64,000 bases of DNA, taken from the NCBI GenBank assembly GCA_963969495.1, contig OZ018324.1:155480172-155544171 (forward strand). Direction: 5' to 3'. A program made the translations under genes and the position numbers. The notes beneath the pieces are model-generated. The model ran no database searches. It had not been told where the DNA came from and saw only the letters and a list, made by a program, of their open reading frames with translations. Source of the DNA: Ceratothoa steindachneri. Lineage: Eukaryota; Arthropoda; Malacostraca; Isopoda; Cymothoidae. How positions within the stretch are numbered: position 1 is the first letter of the stretch; each line of letters starts with the position of its first letter. Positions 1-11,810 of this stretch are shown here, in pieces.

Positions 1-922
1 TTCAATGGGCTATTTATATTCTCGCTTTTGGAAGGAAGTTTTTTTCTCTTATACATCTTGGCACCCCTACACAGGTCCCTTTCTAGAACGCGGAGCGAAT
101 TTGAGGATTGGGGAGAGACTAGTCTTGGATTTCTTAATCGAGGATTACTAGTAGCTCTCCCTCCTTCAACCTCCAAGCCTGCGGGATGAGTGGAGTTGAT
201 TCAATGGGATTGAGGAGAGCGTGGCGAAGTCTCTTAATCAATGAGTAATATAGCATCTCCTTCCCGGATCTCCTGAAGTTCCCTGCAGCACCTTTTCTTA
301 ATCTCTAGTAGGAGAGCAGGTGCAGTTGTAACGAAGATCAGAAGATTGTTCGGCCTTTGAGGGTCACCAGTTATGGGGGAGGCCTACTTATATTTGTTTA
401 TTTCTTGAGTGAAGATGCCCCTTGAAATATTTTGTCTTCTACTTATCTGGACTCCATATACTAGTTGGCTGGGTTAATAGTTGATCTTCGTAATTCTTTC
501 TCGATGTATCTTCATAATAACTTGCATTTATCTTGGTGTGATGATTCCTTCCAAATTCTTGATCACGTGATGAGTTTCTTCTTAATTCTTAATGACGGGA
601 TGAGTTCTCCTTGCTTCTTGATGACGCGATGATTTCTTGATGAGTTGAGACGAGTTAGCCCTTGAAGTTGTTTTCTTTCCGTCTTCCTTGACATCGGTTT
701 TCTCTTGAGTTGTCCATAAGGAGTTTTCCGTTTTCTTCTGGGATCTTCTCCTTTAAAAATTGTGGAATGTCTGGGATCGATCTCGGGTCTTTGAATCCAG
801 AGGCTAGCACTCTACCGTCACGCTACGGCCAAGTCCGTTTTGACTTGGTAATTTAATGGGCTATTTATATTCTCGCTTTTGGAAGGAAGTTTTTTCTCTT
901 ATACATCTTCGCACCCCTACAC
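1..922. repeat. Pair of ~71-bp direct repeats about 850 bp apart
   Basis: Positions 3-73 and 852-922 are nearly identical; both contain GGGCTATTTATATTCTCGC and end in CACCCCTACAC. They differ by one T in a homopolymer and a few substitutions. The intervening ~780 bp has no credible coding sequence and contains a tRNA-like segment. The arrangement could be terminal repeats of a small element or a local duplication. The first copy lies at the window edge, so it may extend further left. Confidence 0.75.
772..832 (-). repeat. tRNA-like segment, probably a SINE head
   Basis: On the minus strand this reads like the internal promoter part of a tRNA. GTAGCGTGACGGTAGAGTGC resembles an A box and D arm, and about 30 bases on GAGATCGATCCC resembles a B box and T arm. 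No paired acceptor stem is visible, so it is not a functional tRNA gene. Such heads are typical of tRNA-derived SINEs, but I cannot define the body or tail here. Confidence 0.5.
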
Positions 923-2559
923 CCCGACTTGCTCCTAGATTGGCCTGTCTTTGCAGGCCCTCGCAATTCTTGTTACTTAAACCTTTTTTCTTTTCTGTGC
1001 CGCACCCTGTCCGTGTGTGATTAGTTTCCGCCGAGGATTCCTTCCGTGCCTCTTCACGTTATTTTTTTTTTCCTTCCTTTTCAACCTTTATAGTTTTTTT
1101 AAAAATTTCATTTGTTATATACCTTTAAAAGAAATTCGGTGCTAGTAAAAAATCTATTGGTTTGGCCGGCAGGTGTTTATATCCCTTTAAATTAAATTAA
1201 GAAAAACCTTTATGCCAAAGGAGATATCAATTTAATCTCATGTTTTGTCCGTTGCGATTCAGCTAGCTCGCGTTTGCAACTCCCTTTTATGACGAATCAT
1301 TCCCAGCATCTTTAGGATACCAAAGTTTTTGTCCTTCAGCGTGTAACCAGACAACATTCAGTCTCGTTGGATCGCCTGAAACCAGTTTATTTTGATACTC
1401 TTGTTCGCGAACCGCCTTTATATGTTCCTTCTTACACCTTATCAAAACTACCAAGGAGCATCGAAAATTTTGCTTCTTCAATCCTCCCTTTCGTTCAAGT
1501 ACTATCGACTGATCCTCTTTTGCAGGAGCCTTTACCGTCTGTGGCAGCAGTCGACTTCAGTTCTCCATACATTTAGCAAACCATCCTTCAGTTAGAAAGC
1601 GACCTCATTGAATAAATTTCAGTCTGACCGCGGTTCTTGCTCGTCTCTCCTGGCAGTGCTTGACTCGCTTTAGAATGTAATGTTAAGCCTTCATGTCCTT
1701 CGCTCAGTCAGACTTCAGGGAGGTACACGTGCTCTAGGCGTCTGGTAAGAAGGCCTAGTCCATTCTTGGACTGAGGGGTAGATACATCAGTAAACGGAGA
1801 AATTTTCTTGGGGCGCCACTGATATAGCAGTCGATATGCTACATATATATTATTTTTTATTGTAAATATTATAACGGATTATTTACTGTTCAATTTCTTC
1901 ATTCCAAATAGCGTCGTCTGCTATCAGCCATCTTAACTTTCACCTAAATTTTGTTACCCAATTCATGCATTTATTCTCAAGTAGATCTCCATCTTCCCAC
2001 TCAGCGTTCTGCATTTCCTTTCGTTATAGTACTGTTGATAGAGGCGTGTAGGAGAGACGGCGATGAAAAATTCAGCGTTCACACGTACACTTCCCTATCT
2101 GACTCACGTTCTCATCTATACACCAACCAATTTAACCTTACAACAAAATCATTCTGTTTAAGACTCATACCTCCTATAGCTTTTACATCATACATATGCT
2201 TTCTCACTAGCCATAATCAATCATACTGTTGCATTCGCCATCTCCTTTATAATGAGCGTCGCTACACACGAATTACTTTTAACACAACCATATCTCACTC
2301 GTTACATTTTTCTCCCTCTGGGTGTACCAAAAGCTAGGTTGTTCATTCTCCTCTCCTTTCACCCATTCATATTTTCTTCAATCAAGTGGGATTCCATTAT
2401 TAGCATCTACCACTGGTTCCAAGTTAATCCTATCATTACAAGGTATCTACACTACAACCACGCATTTTTATCCTTGCGAATCTCAACTTCACCCGCACAA
2501 TTTTCAAGCTCCCATATTCATACCCAACCTATTATCCTGAGTGTGACGCATATGCGCCA
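923..2559. other. Region without a recognisable gene
   Basis: Short open frames on both strands have no recognisable domains and overlap each other, so I do not call genes. On the minus strand near 1823 there is TGGCGCCCC, which resembles the primer-binding site next to an LTR, but no paired LTRs or gag-pol reading frame were seen. The part from 1840 to 2500 is pyrimidine- and AT-rich with nothing recognisable. Confidence 0.6.
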
Positions 2560-2648
2560 ATTGGCGGTCAGACCCGTACCACAAAAGAACATTTTTCCAT
2601 AGCCTTCGAACACGACGCCCTCAAGCGACACAAATGGGGTATCAAGCG

Positions 2649-3876
2649 TTAAACCCAAGAACTTAAAAACGGGGGCATATTCAATTGGCGTGCCATCCAA
2701 GAAGAGGGGAGGGGAACCAAGGACACCACGCCCCGATAAAAATGCATGGCCTTCGTTTTGGTGGCCGAAAAACGGAAACCCTTTGAGACAGCACGACCCG
2801 ACACGGCATCAATTGCCAACTGTAATCGACGGGCAGCAGAAAGCAAGCAGGGAGATAAACAAAACAACGCCAGGTCATCCACGAAGAGGGAAGCCAAAAC
2901 CCCCTCCGGAAGAGTGGACACCAGACTATTAATGGCAACGGCAAAACATGTCATATTCAAAACACACCCTTGGGGAACACCCTCCTCTTGAATCCGCAAG
3001 CCTGAGAAAGCATCCCCAATACGGACCTTAAAATTACGAGACGATTAAAATTCTTGAATAAAAACCGGTAAAAAGACCCGCATACCCCAATCATATAACT
3101 GACGTAAAACACCATATCTCCAGGTGTGTCGTAGGCCTTCTGAATGTCGAAGAACACCGCTAACACCTGATGCCTGGAGGAAAAGGCCCGTAAAACGGAG
3201 TCACGAAACGAATGAGGTGGTCAAGAGTACGACGACCGCTACGAAAACAGCACTGAATTGGAGAGAGGAGCGAGTTGGACTCCAAAAACCAAGTGAGGCG
3301 AACTTGGCCCATCTTCTCGAACAACTTACTGAGGCAGCTCGTAAGAGCAATCGGGTGATAGTGACTGAGGTCCAAACCGTCCCTACCAGGCTTGAGAAAG
3401 GGTAGAACAACCCCCACACGCCAGGAGGACGGATAGATTCCTTTAACCTAAAGCAGGTTGTAGAGGTCAACCAAAAATAACTCTGAGTGGGGATGAAGAC
3501 GACGGAGAAAGTCGTAGTGGATTCAATTATCACCGGGAGAGGTGGAGCCACAGTGAGACAAAGCATCCCGCAGCTCATAGACGGATAAGAGAGCATTATA
3601 AGAGTAGGTGGCGCACGTGGTAAAATCTAAAAGGCGAGATTCTATGGCGATCTTATGATCGAGAAACCGTCGAGGATAGCTACCAGCCCTACTCAACGAA
3701 GTAAAATGGTCAGCCAGAGCTTCGCTGACCAACCGGCCATCGGACACAAGCGATCCTCCGATGTTCAGTGGGGATGGCATGACCAGCGTAGCGACCACCG
3801 ATCTTATTGATCCGCTTCCAACCAAACCCGAGTCAGTGGCGTGGACGAAGAAATGGAAGATACGTACCGGCGCCAA
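2649..3876 (-). pseudogene. Family 2 ORF2, reverse transcriptase part, broken
   Basis: Three overlapping minus-strand frames together give a LINE reverse transcriptase. A pre-finger part occupies 3876-3523. The fingers follow near 3417-3160, with FLKPGRDGLDLSHYHPIALT. The palm near 3000-2750 carries the PQG motif (EEGVPQGCVLN) and the catalytic box FVDDLALF, the family's usual [FY]xDD. FLGLTLD near 2650 marks the thumb entry. Frameshifts between these parts show it is dead. The endonuclease part of the same ORF lies upstream at 4136-5043. This is an I/R1/Jockey-group enzyme by motif order; I cannot place the clade more exactly by eye. Confidence 0.8.
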
Positions 3877-4135
3877 GACTCACGGCGGGCACGACGGAGG
3901 GTCCTTTGGCGGATGGCACGAGCCCGGTTCCGATCGACCCTATTGGAGACGGTCGGATTCCGCCTATAACGGGAATGGGACAACTGATAGGCAGAAATCA
4001 CCGACGCGCAATCCTTTCACCACCAGGAGACGGTGGAGCGCGCCGCAACAGGGCACCTCAGCGGAACGAAGCGCTCAACAGCCTCGAAAATATGAGACCG
4101 CTGAATCTACGGTATCGAAGGAAACCCGAGAGGCA

Positions 4136-5043
4136 TCAATAAAGGAAGCCTCCCGGAACCCAACTCAATTTGCGCATCGCAGATCCCAACGAGGAAGGGA
4201 GGAAAAGGCACGGGCCAGAAAGGGCGGCCAACAGGACTATCGGGAAGTGATCACTCCCGGAAAGGTCGTCCCGAATTGACCGTCGGAAGTCGAGGAAACA
4301 GTCGGGCGAACATAAGGACAAGTCTACAGCACTAAACGAATCCGTTTGAACATGGTAAGAAGTAAAGTCACCGGAATTTAAAAGACAAAGGGAATCGGAT
4401 AATAAGAGGGACTTAACCACTCCGCCCCGGGGATTACGGGCAGTAATCTCCCACAAGATAGGTTACAAGCATTAAAATCACCAAGTAATAAAAACGAGGT
4501 ACGTAACTGACTTGTGAGCTCTAAAAGGTCAGACCAACTCAAACTAAAATCTTGGGGGATGTATACAGAACAAACAGTTAAAAGCTTGGAAGTAAAAACC
4601 CTCGCAGCAACAGCCTGCAAGGTAGTGCGGGAAGTGACGCAGAGAATAGCGAAGGGAAAATAAAAAGCGAAGTACCACCATGGGACACGCCCCCGGCCGG
4701 GGGGATGGAATTAAACACCCGGGAGTGCCGAGCTCCAAACTTATTTTCTTGCAAACAGACCACCAAGGGCCGAAGGCTAGAAAGCAAGAGCTGGAGTTCC
4801 TCCTACTTGGGGAGAACCATTTGACAATTCCACTGTAGGATGACAGACATTACTGTCGTCTCTACACCAACGTCGGGATTCTAGTGACGGAGATCGTTGA
4901 AGGTTCCCGACTACTAGAAGGCCAAGAAGGCGCACGCGACAAATTACGATGAGCCAGCGACGTACCCAGCACGGACTTGGCGGCGTGAACGGCAGGAGGT
5001 GACAGCTGAGAGCCAAACTGAACCCCAAACGTGGAGGGCTCAT
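4136..5043 (-). pseudogene. Family 2 ORF2, AP-like endonuclease part, broken
   Basis: Minus-strand frames carry motifs of the exonuclease-endonuclease-phosphatase fold that LINEs use to nick target DNA. LVVCLQENKFG holds the metal-binding Glu, LLLGDFNACN holds the Asp/Asn pair, and GSDHFPIVLL is the C-terminal Ser-Asp-His box. At least two frameshifts separate them. The ORF is interrupted just 5' of the domain by the family 1 insertion at 5090/11691, so its N-terminal linker continues at 11705. Confidence 0.75.
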
Positions 5044-5075
5044 GGCCCGGAGGACAAGGAAGATCGAGCAGAAAC

Positions 5076-5090
5076 GGACGACAACTAAGA
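5076..5090. repeat. Target site duplication of family 1 copy A (3' side)
   Basis: GGACGACAACTAAGA lies directly before the poly(T) that is the A tail of copy A. GGACGACAACCAAGA lies at 11691-11705, directly after the 5' end of copy A. The two match at 14 of 15 bases, as expected for target-primed insertion. Confidence 0.85.
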
Positions 5091-5372
5091 TTTTTTTTTT
5101 CTTTTTTCGCGCATCTGGCGACTGCCTACTTGGGAAATAGTCGCCGTATTAAAACTGGCCTAGTTCTAGGCTACTTTAAAATAAAATAATAGAGAAAAAA
5201 AACAACACCCCAAAAAAGGGGAAAGGAAGCAAGCTGGTGCGTCGGGGAGAGGTCCACGACGGCGCAGGAGCGTGCAACTAAAGGAAAAAAAAACAAACAA
5301 ACAAAAAAACAAATGCAAAAAAAACAAACCTTGCTTAAATAATATGGAGAAGGCCGGCCTACCCCCAAGAAG

Positions 5373-8300
5373 TCAACAAGTCCACAAGTCAATGTGCACG
5401 AATCTGTCCCGAGCACAAGGAAAAGGCGGGAGCGCCCCGCCCATCCCCGTACCGGGGCAGGTATCGTGCGCGAAGATCACCCAGACTGGGACATTCAACA
5501 AGAATGTGCCGAACAGTCTGGGAACGACGCAGTCGTTGCAATAGGGCGCAGGCGAGCGCTCCATCAAATAGCGATGCGTCACACGAGTGTGTCCGATTTG
5601 GAGACGACAGAAAGCGACCTGAAGCCGCCGCGGCATTGGGGGATAGGTCCATGGGAACAGTCGCGAAGCAATGGCACGTAACTTTAAGTTCCCTTCGACC
5701 GTCTCCCATCTTCTTTGCCAAGCAGTCCGAAGAGCTGCTCGTATTCCTGCCATGTAGTCGGTGTGAGGAAGAGCAAAACGCTGGTCCGGTCGCAGAGTCC
5801 TCGCGGACTCTTTGGTGACCTCATTCCCCGCAATTCCTAGATGTCCAGGAACCCAGCAGAAGATAATCTCGACATCTACCCGGCTCGCCAAAACCGTGGC
5901 GTCACGGATATCGCGAACCAGGGATGCGGCGATTCCAATGCCCCGAGAGCACTCAGGGCGCTTTGTGAGTCGCTATAGATCACAATCTGGTCTCAAAACC
6001 AGGCATGTCGCGTAATCTCCCGTACCGAGTGGTGTATTGCCGCCAGCTCGGCCGTGAAGACAGACGCAGCGCCTGGTAGAGCCCCGCTGACTTCAAACAG
6101 AGGGGATACGGTGTGGAAGCCGACCCCCTCTTGGGACTTGGAGCCATCTGTATACACTGTCACGGTTCCAGCGTGACACGATGTGTGCTCCAAAAAGGTC
6201 GAACGCAATACTCCCGGCGCAGTACAAGCTTTGGGAGCAGAGGCGTGGCGACAAATAGCCAAATGTGGTACCCTCCAGGGTGGCGTCTTGGGCAGAACCA
6301 GGGGTGCCACAAGCCCGAGAGCTATATCTACTTCTCGAAGGAGTTTCCTGGCCCTAAACCCAAAGGGCTTAGGGTATGACTGGCGTCTATCGGCGGCATA
6401 TGCACCATCGAGATCAGCTACGGATGCAGTGAGAGCTATTGGCGACTGAGGGAGGCGCCGGGCTCGCGAACAGACGAGTGATGCACTGCACGCGGCGCAG
6501 AGCGAGTAGCATGTCACCACAGGCTCTCAATGGGGGAAGTGCGGAAGCTACCGGTCGCAAGGCGAAGGCCGGTGTGGTGGATTGAATCCACCTTCCGCAA
6601 TAAACGTTCGGCTGCGGATGCATAAAACTCGCATCTGTAGTCGAGCTTTGAACGAACAAAGGATCGATAAAAAAGTAGGGCAGTAGCCCTATCAGCGCTG
6701 AACGTCAGGGAACGGAGAATGTCCATGGCGCGGGTACAAGAGACCCTAAGGCTGCAAATATGAGCCTCCCAGGTGAGGCGTCGGTCGAATACAAGACCAA
6801 GGAAATGGTTCGACTCAACCATATCCAGGCGCACCCATTAAGAAACAAATCTGGGTCGGGGTGAAGCCGTGGATGGCGGCAGAAGTGCAACACCTTAGTC
6901 TTGGCCAAAGAAAACCGAAACCTGTGCGCTTCAGCATAGCGAGAGACGCGGTTCAATGCTTGTTGGAGTCGATGCTCCAGAGTTGGCATCTGGGCCACGC
7001 CAAAAGAGATCGAAAGGTCGTCCACGTAGGGCGTAGCAAGAACATCTTCCGACAGCACCAAGGTGATGCCGTTGATGCTCAGGGCAAAGAGTGTGACACT
7101 GAGGACACTTCTCTCTGAAATACTCTCTTTCTGCTTCTTTGGGCTGGAGAGAGCTCTCCCCACATGTACGCGGAATCGACGATCTCGCAAAAATTCAGAT
7201 ATAAACATTGGGAGGCGTCCCCTCGGCCCCATCGTGTGGAGAGTCTCCAGATCGAAAAACACCGTGGCGTAGTGCTGTCTACGAAGGAAAGCCTCGCAGA
7301 CAGCATTTTCTAGTCGGAGCAGAGCATCCGACATGGAGTGGAACTTGCGGAAGCCAGATGGCCTCCGCTGTTCAGGAAAAAGGCTACTCTAACATTTAAC
7401 AATTTCTCCATCAACTTGCACACGCAAGAGGTTAGAGAAATTGGGCGGAAACCGGTCAGGGTAGAGTGAGCTCTCTCCGGTTTGCGGAAGGCAAGCACAG
7501 TATCGATTCGCCAGGAGTCTGGGAGAAGACCTTCCACCCAGATCCTGTTGAACAAATCTAACAGAAAGGCCATGCCTCGCTCACCCAGGTGTCGAAGCAT
7601 GGCGTACGGGACATCGTACGGACCATGGGCGGTGTCCGCGCACGAAGCGAGAGCGGAACGCAACTCACTCACAGTAAACTTGTCGTTGAAGGGTTCTCCA
7701 CCTCTAGAGGTAAAGTCCAGCCGGCGGCCTTCCGCGACATCACGACGTGCATTGAATGCTGGCGGAGCAGCATCCCAGCTAGAGAATGCAGAAAAAGCGG
7801 TCGCTAAGGATTCCGCCACGGACGCGGGGTCCGAGATTGCGGTCCCATTCTCCTGGAGAACGGGAGGAGGGTCCTGCTAAAACTTGCCCGGAATCCTTTT
7901 GACTCGCTTCCACACCTCATCTAAAGGGGTCTTCCTGTTAAGTGAAGACACGTATGCCGGCCAAGAAGAGCGGTGGGCGTGGTTCGAAATATACACGAAC
8001 CTAGCCCGACGAAATTCAGCGACAGTGAAATCGTTCGGGCATAACGCTTCTGTTGAGGGCCGTCTCACACTCGGCCGACCACCATTGGAGTGGTCGGCGT
8101 GCAAAACGGCCAGACGTCCTAGGAATATTAGTCAGGCTTACGGTGATAAGGTTGCCAGAGAAGAACTCAACGGCCTCATCTACCGACCTAAACTCCTCGA
8201 CTGAGATAGAGAATTCAGTCATTTCCTGAAATGCAGGCCACCGCGCCCGCGCCAAGCACCACCGAGGTGGTCTCTCAGGCGGCAGTTGCCCTGAAAATGA

Positions 8301-9249
8301 TATTTGAATGGGAAAGTGATCATTACCATGGAGGTCATCGACCACCTCCAATCAAAATCAGGCTGTGCATCCGAAGAGCACAAAGATAGGTCAAGGCAAG
8401 AAAATGAAGCGGTTCTCGGACACTGATGCGTAAACTCATCCACGTTTAGGACACCCATCTCAAGCTCTTCGATCAGATCGGCAAGGACTTGTCCCCTGGG
8501 ATTTATGGAGTAATCTCCCCAGAGAGGATGCCTGCCGTTCAGATCTCTGAGGAAGAGAAAGGGCCTCGGCAACCGTGCCACGACGCGGCGGAAGTTCCTC
8601 GCGTCGAAGTCAGCTGAAGGAGGTGTCTAAGGTGAAAGGAAGAAAGGAGACATCATGCAGGGTGTAAACCGCGCATCCCTTAGCCCGGCTATCTCGTGGT
8701 GGTGGGGTGGTAAGACCCTTATACCCCGGGAGGGCGGGCAGGGGGCACGCGCCTAGCATGGACTCCTGCAAAAAGATAGCTAATGGGGAACGGGAGGAGA
8801 CGAGCCTCCGCAGCTCATCCCAGTTGGCCCGGAGTCCACGGCAATTCCATGTAAGGATTATGCCCTCCAGGCCTAGCTCGGAGGAGACGCGGGGGCCCTC
8901 CTCGAACTGAAGACCCTCACGGGAATGGCCGTATGCTTCCCGAGGGCAGAACCCCGGGCGCTGTTGGCCGGACAAAGCGCTGTCGCCTTCGACGAATAAT
9001 GGGGGAGGTTGGGCTCGCCATGCGAGTCTTTTCCTCCCTCCGCCTCGAAACCTCAAGCGAGCGGCCCTCTTTTCCAGGAACCACTCGCTCCACCTCAGGG
9101 CGAAGGCGAAGGAGCCGAAGCTCCTTTCGGGGGACAGCTTTAGGAACCCCCGAAGACTGCTGAGCGACCATCTTCAGGGGTGTTGCCTCCTGTGAGTCTA
9201 ACGAGTCGGTGGTTGCGCGTGGCCGTTTCGCGTTGCGGGAAACGGTCAC
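5373..9249 (-). pseudogene. Family 1 ORF2 (EN-RT-RNase H), copy A, broken
   Basis: The polyprotein reads from 9249 down to 5373 in several frames. The endonuclease (about 8960-8200) has ILTWNCRGLRANW, FLQESMLG, FLRDLNGRHPLWGD and NDHFPIQISF. The RT (about 8100-6700) has LRHLGERGMAFLLDL, FRPISLTSCVCKLMEK, a damaged PQG region and the box YVDDLSISF. RNase H (6520-5750) has YTDGSK, FTAELAAIHH and IIFCWVPGHLGIAGNE. A C-terminal zinc-like motif is partly lost after APYCNDC. In this copy the RNase H site retains the usual YSD Asp (about 5964-5985), unlike the copy at 56377. Numerous indels make it a pseudogene. Confidence 0.88.
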
Positions 9250-9279
9250 GCTGTGGGAAGAGGGGGGGGAGCCCTGGTT

Positions 9280-11185
9280 TTAGCCGAGGCTGGGTATGAG
9301 CCCTTTTGCCGCCAGCTTTACCAGGGGAGCGCCCGGAGAAGGTTTTCGAATGGGCGCGGAAACAACCGTGCTCGTTGGCCTGGATGGGCCACGAGCAGAG
9401 GGTGCCTTTCTAACTACTGAGGCATATGACGTCCCAGGCAGAGCCGGGCGCGCCAGGACCAAGTCCTTAGCCTCGCGGAATGAGAGTCTATCCTGGGCCT
9501 GAACGGCCAGGATTTCTTTCTCAAGGAGATATGCACCACATTGCTTCGAAGAAGCAGGGTGCGGCTCTCCGCAATTGACACACTTGGCCACACACGATTT
9601 GGACTTATCGTCTGCGACCTTGGAGCAATTTACACAGACTTCGGGTGACCCCGAATTTGCACGTCTACATGAGCGATTTGTATGGCCGAAGCGGTGAAAG
9701 TAATAGCACCACCGCGGCAGTGGCACGAATGCCTTCACGCGGTAGCGGTACCAACCGGCACTTACTGACTCAGGGAGCTTGTCACAGTCGAACGTGACGA
9801 AGAGTGTAGGGGTGGGTCTCGAGGCCCCTCCCTGTTTTCTCATCACACGTTCGACCTTGACCGCCCCATGGTCGGCCAGCTCTAGGGTGATGTCCTCAAT
9901 GGAGTAGTCAACGAGTTCCCTCGCATAAACTACTCCTTTCACAAAGTTCATGGTAGAGTGCGGCGTCACACTCACCCGGGTGCCATGAAGTGTCCGAAGA
10001 GCACTTATCTTGGCCGCCTCGGCGGGATTCGCCAGATGGCTCCCGTCCGAGAAACGGGTCACCTTCGGCTCTCTACCAATTGCACTAGCTAATCCTCTCC
10101 TCTGATGGATCATGTTGCCCTTGGACAACATGCTGCCATCAGTGGAGCGAATAACGAGGAAGCGCTTGAAGCCAGCAGGCTCGAAAACGCCAGGTAACCT
10201 CTGAATGAGGGGCCCCGATGTCATCGAGGCTCCGCCCAGTGCACTCTTGGTCTTAGTCAGGGGCTACGCACACGGAGGGGTAGAGGGGCCAGATGTGCCA
10301 ACCTTAGCTTGGTCGCCTACCAAAGTGGCAGCAGACCCATCCGTCCCCGCAGATGGAGAGGAGCCCCGAGTCTTTTTATTCTTCTTTTTAGGAGAGGAGG
10401 GCGGGGAATGAACCCGCTTCTCACCTCCACCGGCAGAAGCCCCCATGCCAGATGGACCGGCCTCAACCAGGTCCCTCTCCGAAATGGAGAAAGTCCTGGT
10501 AGTCGTAGGGGCACCTGTCGGAGGAGATCCCTCCTCTCCTTGTACTGCCTCGGAGCCCTCAGCCGTTTGAGGAGGACCTTGCATAGGGGCGGATTCGGGT
10601 TCGGTGCTTGGCGCCGAGCCCAGATTTTCCCCCATGGAAGGCCCTACCGTCTGAGGCTGGGGCTCCTCAAGGACCATGTGTGTCACAGGAGGGGCCTCCA
10701 GTTGGCCATCCCCTCCCAAGACATCGCAGGTCCCGTTGGCAGTATTGTCACTAGTCTTTTGTGGGGAGGCTCAGGCCTTAACCCCGGCAAGGTTCAATAT
10801 CCTTGCCAGCAGGTCCTTTGAGGGAAGCGACCGAAGGGGCCTGGCTTCTTTCTTCCCCCTAAGGGGGTTTGCCCTACCGAGCCGCTTCGATGGGGAGCGG
10901 CTGGCTTTCTTGGCAGTCCCCTTGAAAAGAAAAGAGGGGACTGCCGCTGGAAAAAGGGAGGCGCCCGAAAGCACCTCCAGAGAAGGGGGTGAGGGGGAGT
11001 CCCCTGCACCCGTAGGCGAAGGAGAGGAGTAAGCCCCCCTCTCCGGGTAAAGAAGTATGGAGGGTCCCCTGCGCAAGCACAGGGGGGGGGGACCTCCATT
11101 TTTTGCTGGAGCTGCCCGAGGGCGGCTCCGTCGCTGTTTCAGGGGAAGTTGAGGGCTTTTTTTTTTGTTGTACATACATGGGCAT
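9280..11185 (-). pseudogene. Family 1 ORF1 (gag-like), copy A, broken
   Basis: The likely start is the ATG at 11185, where the peptide MPMYVQQ matches MPIDEQP in the other full copy. A Pro/Ser-rich N-terminal part runs to KDLLARILNLAGVKA, then a TGA near 10771. It continues in the same frame to ASPQKTSDNTANG and on to LEEPQPQTVGPS. The C-terminal half (10224-9280) has an RNA-binding-like region and knuckles CYYFHRFGHTNRSC (second Cys changed to Phe), CVNCSK and CVNCGEPHPASSKQC. It acts as the RNA-binding coat of the element RNP. Internal stops and indels inactivate it. Confidence 0.82.
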
Positions 11186-11690
11186 GGTGCCACTCTTTTT
11201 AATACGGGACGCAATCGCACATCACCTCTCGCAGTAGCCCGCACTGCGAGAGGTGCTTACAAGCCCGGCGCCGCCATTTGGGACCACCTCTCCCGCCTGG
11301 TGGCCTGGCAGTCCATCGGCATGGCGGCTCCACCTTAGACACGGCGTAAAACAGATAGAATGTGAAGAGGAGAGGAAAAGGGATGTGAGGAAGGTATGGG
11401 TGGGGATGAAACAGGTTGTTAAAAACCAAACACCCCAGACCGGAGCTCAGTGGTTAGGGAACATTGGCCCCTCCCCCCTTAGCCCCGATCCAGGACGGTT
11501 GTCCGAGAAGAAGGTCAGCATCCACCCTGTGAAATTAGAGGCTGACCAGAGAAAGTTGTGCGAGAGGTTGTATGAAAAGAGAGGAAACAAGTGTTTTGAA
11601 GGAAGGAAGAGAGGCTAAGCTGGGGCCGGACGGGGTGCTGAGTCCCGTCAGCACGGCGGCCAGGATGGCAAATCGCCGCGCCCCTTACGG
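11186..11690 (-). promoter_or_regulatory. Family 1 5' UTR, copy A, with probable internal promoter
   Basis: About 505 bp precede the ORF1 ATG and are alignable along their length with 62704-63231. LINEs of this kind need an internal promoter here. The extreme 5' end (minus strand) reads CCCCGTAAGGGG, a 4-bp stem with a GTAA loop, followed by GTGCTGA/TCAGCAC able to form a second hairpin. On the opposite strand, CTCAGTGGTTAGGG (about 11446-11459) and AGCCCCGATCC (11481-11491) look like Pol III A and B boxes at tRNA-like spacing. Confidence 0.55.
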
Positions 11691-11810
11691 GGACGACAAC
11701 CAAGATGCGAAGAAGATGGAACAGAAGGCGGAACATGGGTAGAGGGTGAGAAGGAAACAGGGTCAGAGGGTAAGGAGGGAATTAGATAAGATGAAGAGGA
11801 AGGAGCAGGG

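Larger units (their letters stand above)
5091..11690 (-). mobile_element. Full-length family 1 LINE, copy A, inactive
   Basis: This is a 6.6-kb non-LTR retrotransposon on the minus strand. It has a 5' UTR (11690-11186), ORF1, ORF2 and a 3' UTR with a terminal stem-loop (5117-5145) followed by poly(A) (poly T at 5091-5107). The 5' end CCCCGTAAGGGGCG is shared with the copy at 56377-63231. It inserted into family 2 and is flanked by a 15-bp duplication. Domain order is EN, RT, RNase H, then a CCHC-like tail, as in I/Nimb-like LINEs. Both ORFs carry many frameshifts and stops. Confidence 0.9.

Noticed and set aside
1287..2602. Several overlapping 60-130 codon frames
   Set aside because: None has a recognisable motif, both strands are equally open, and no splice pattern or homology supports them.
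2690..4279. Plus-strand open frames over the family 2 ORF2 (for example 3761-4279, 172 codons)
   Set aside because: They are mirror frames of the minus-strand endonuclease-RT sequence, have low-complexity basic composition and no recognisable domain.
10309..11032. Long plus-strand frames opposite family 1 ORF1 (also 62033-62545)
   Set aside because: They arise from GC-rich codons of ORF1 on the other strand. Both copies show them because the parent sequence is the same.
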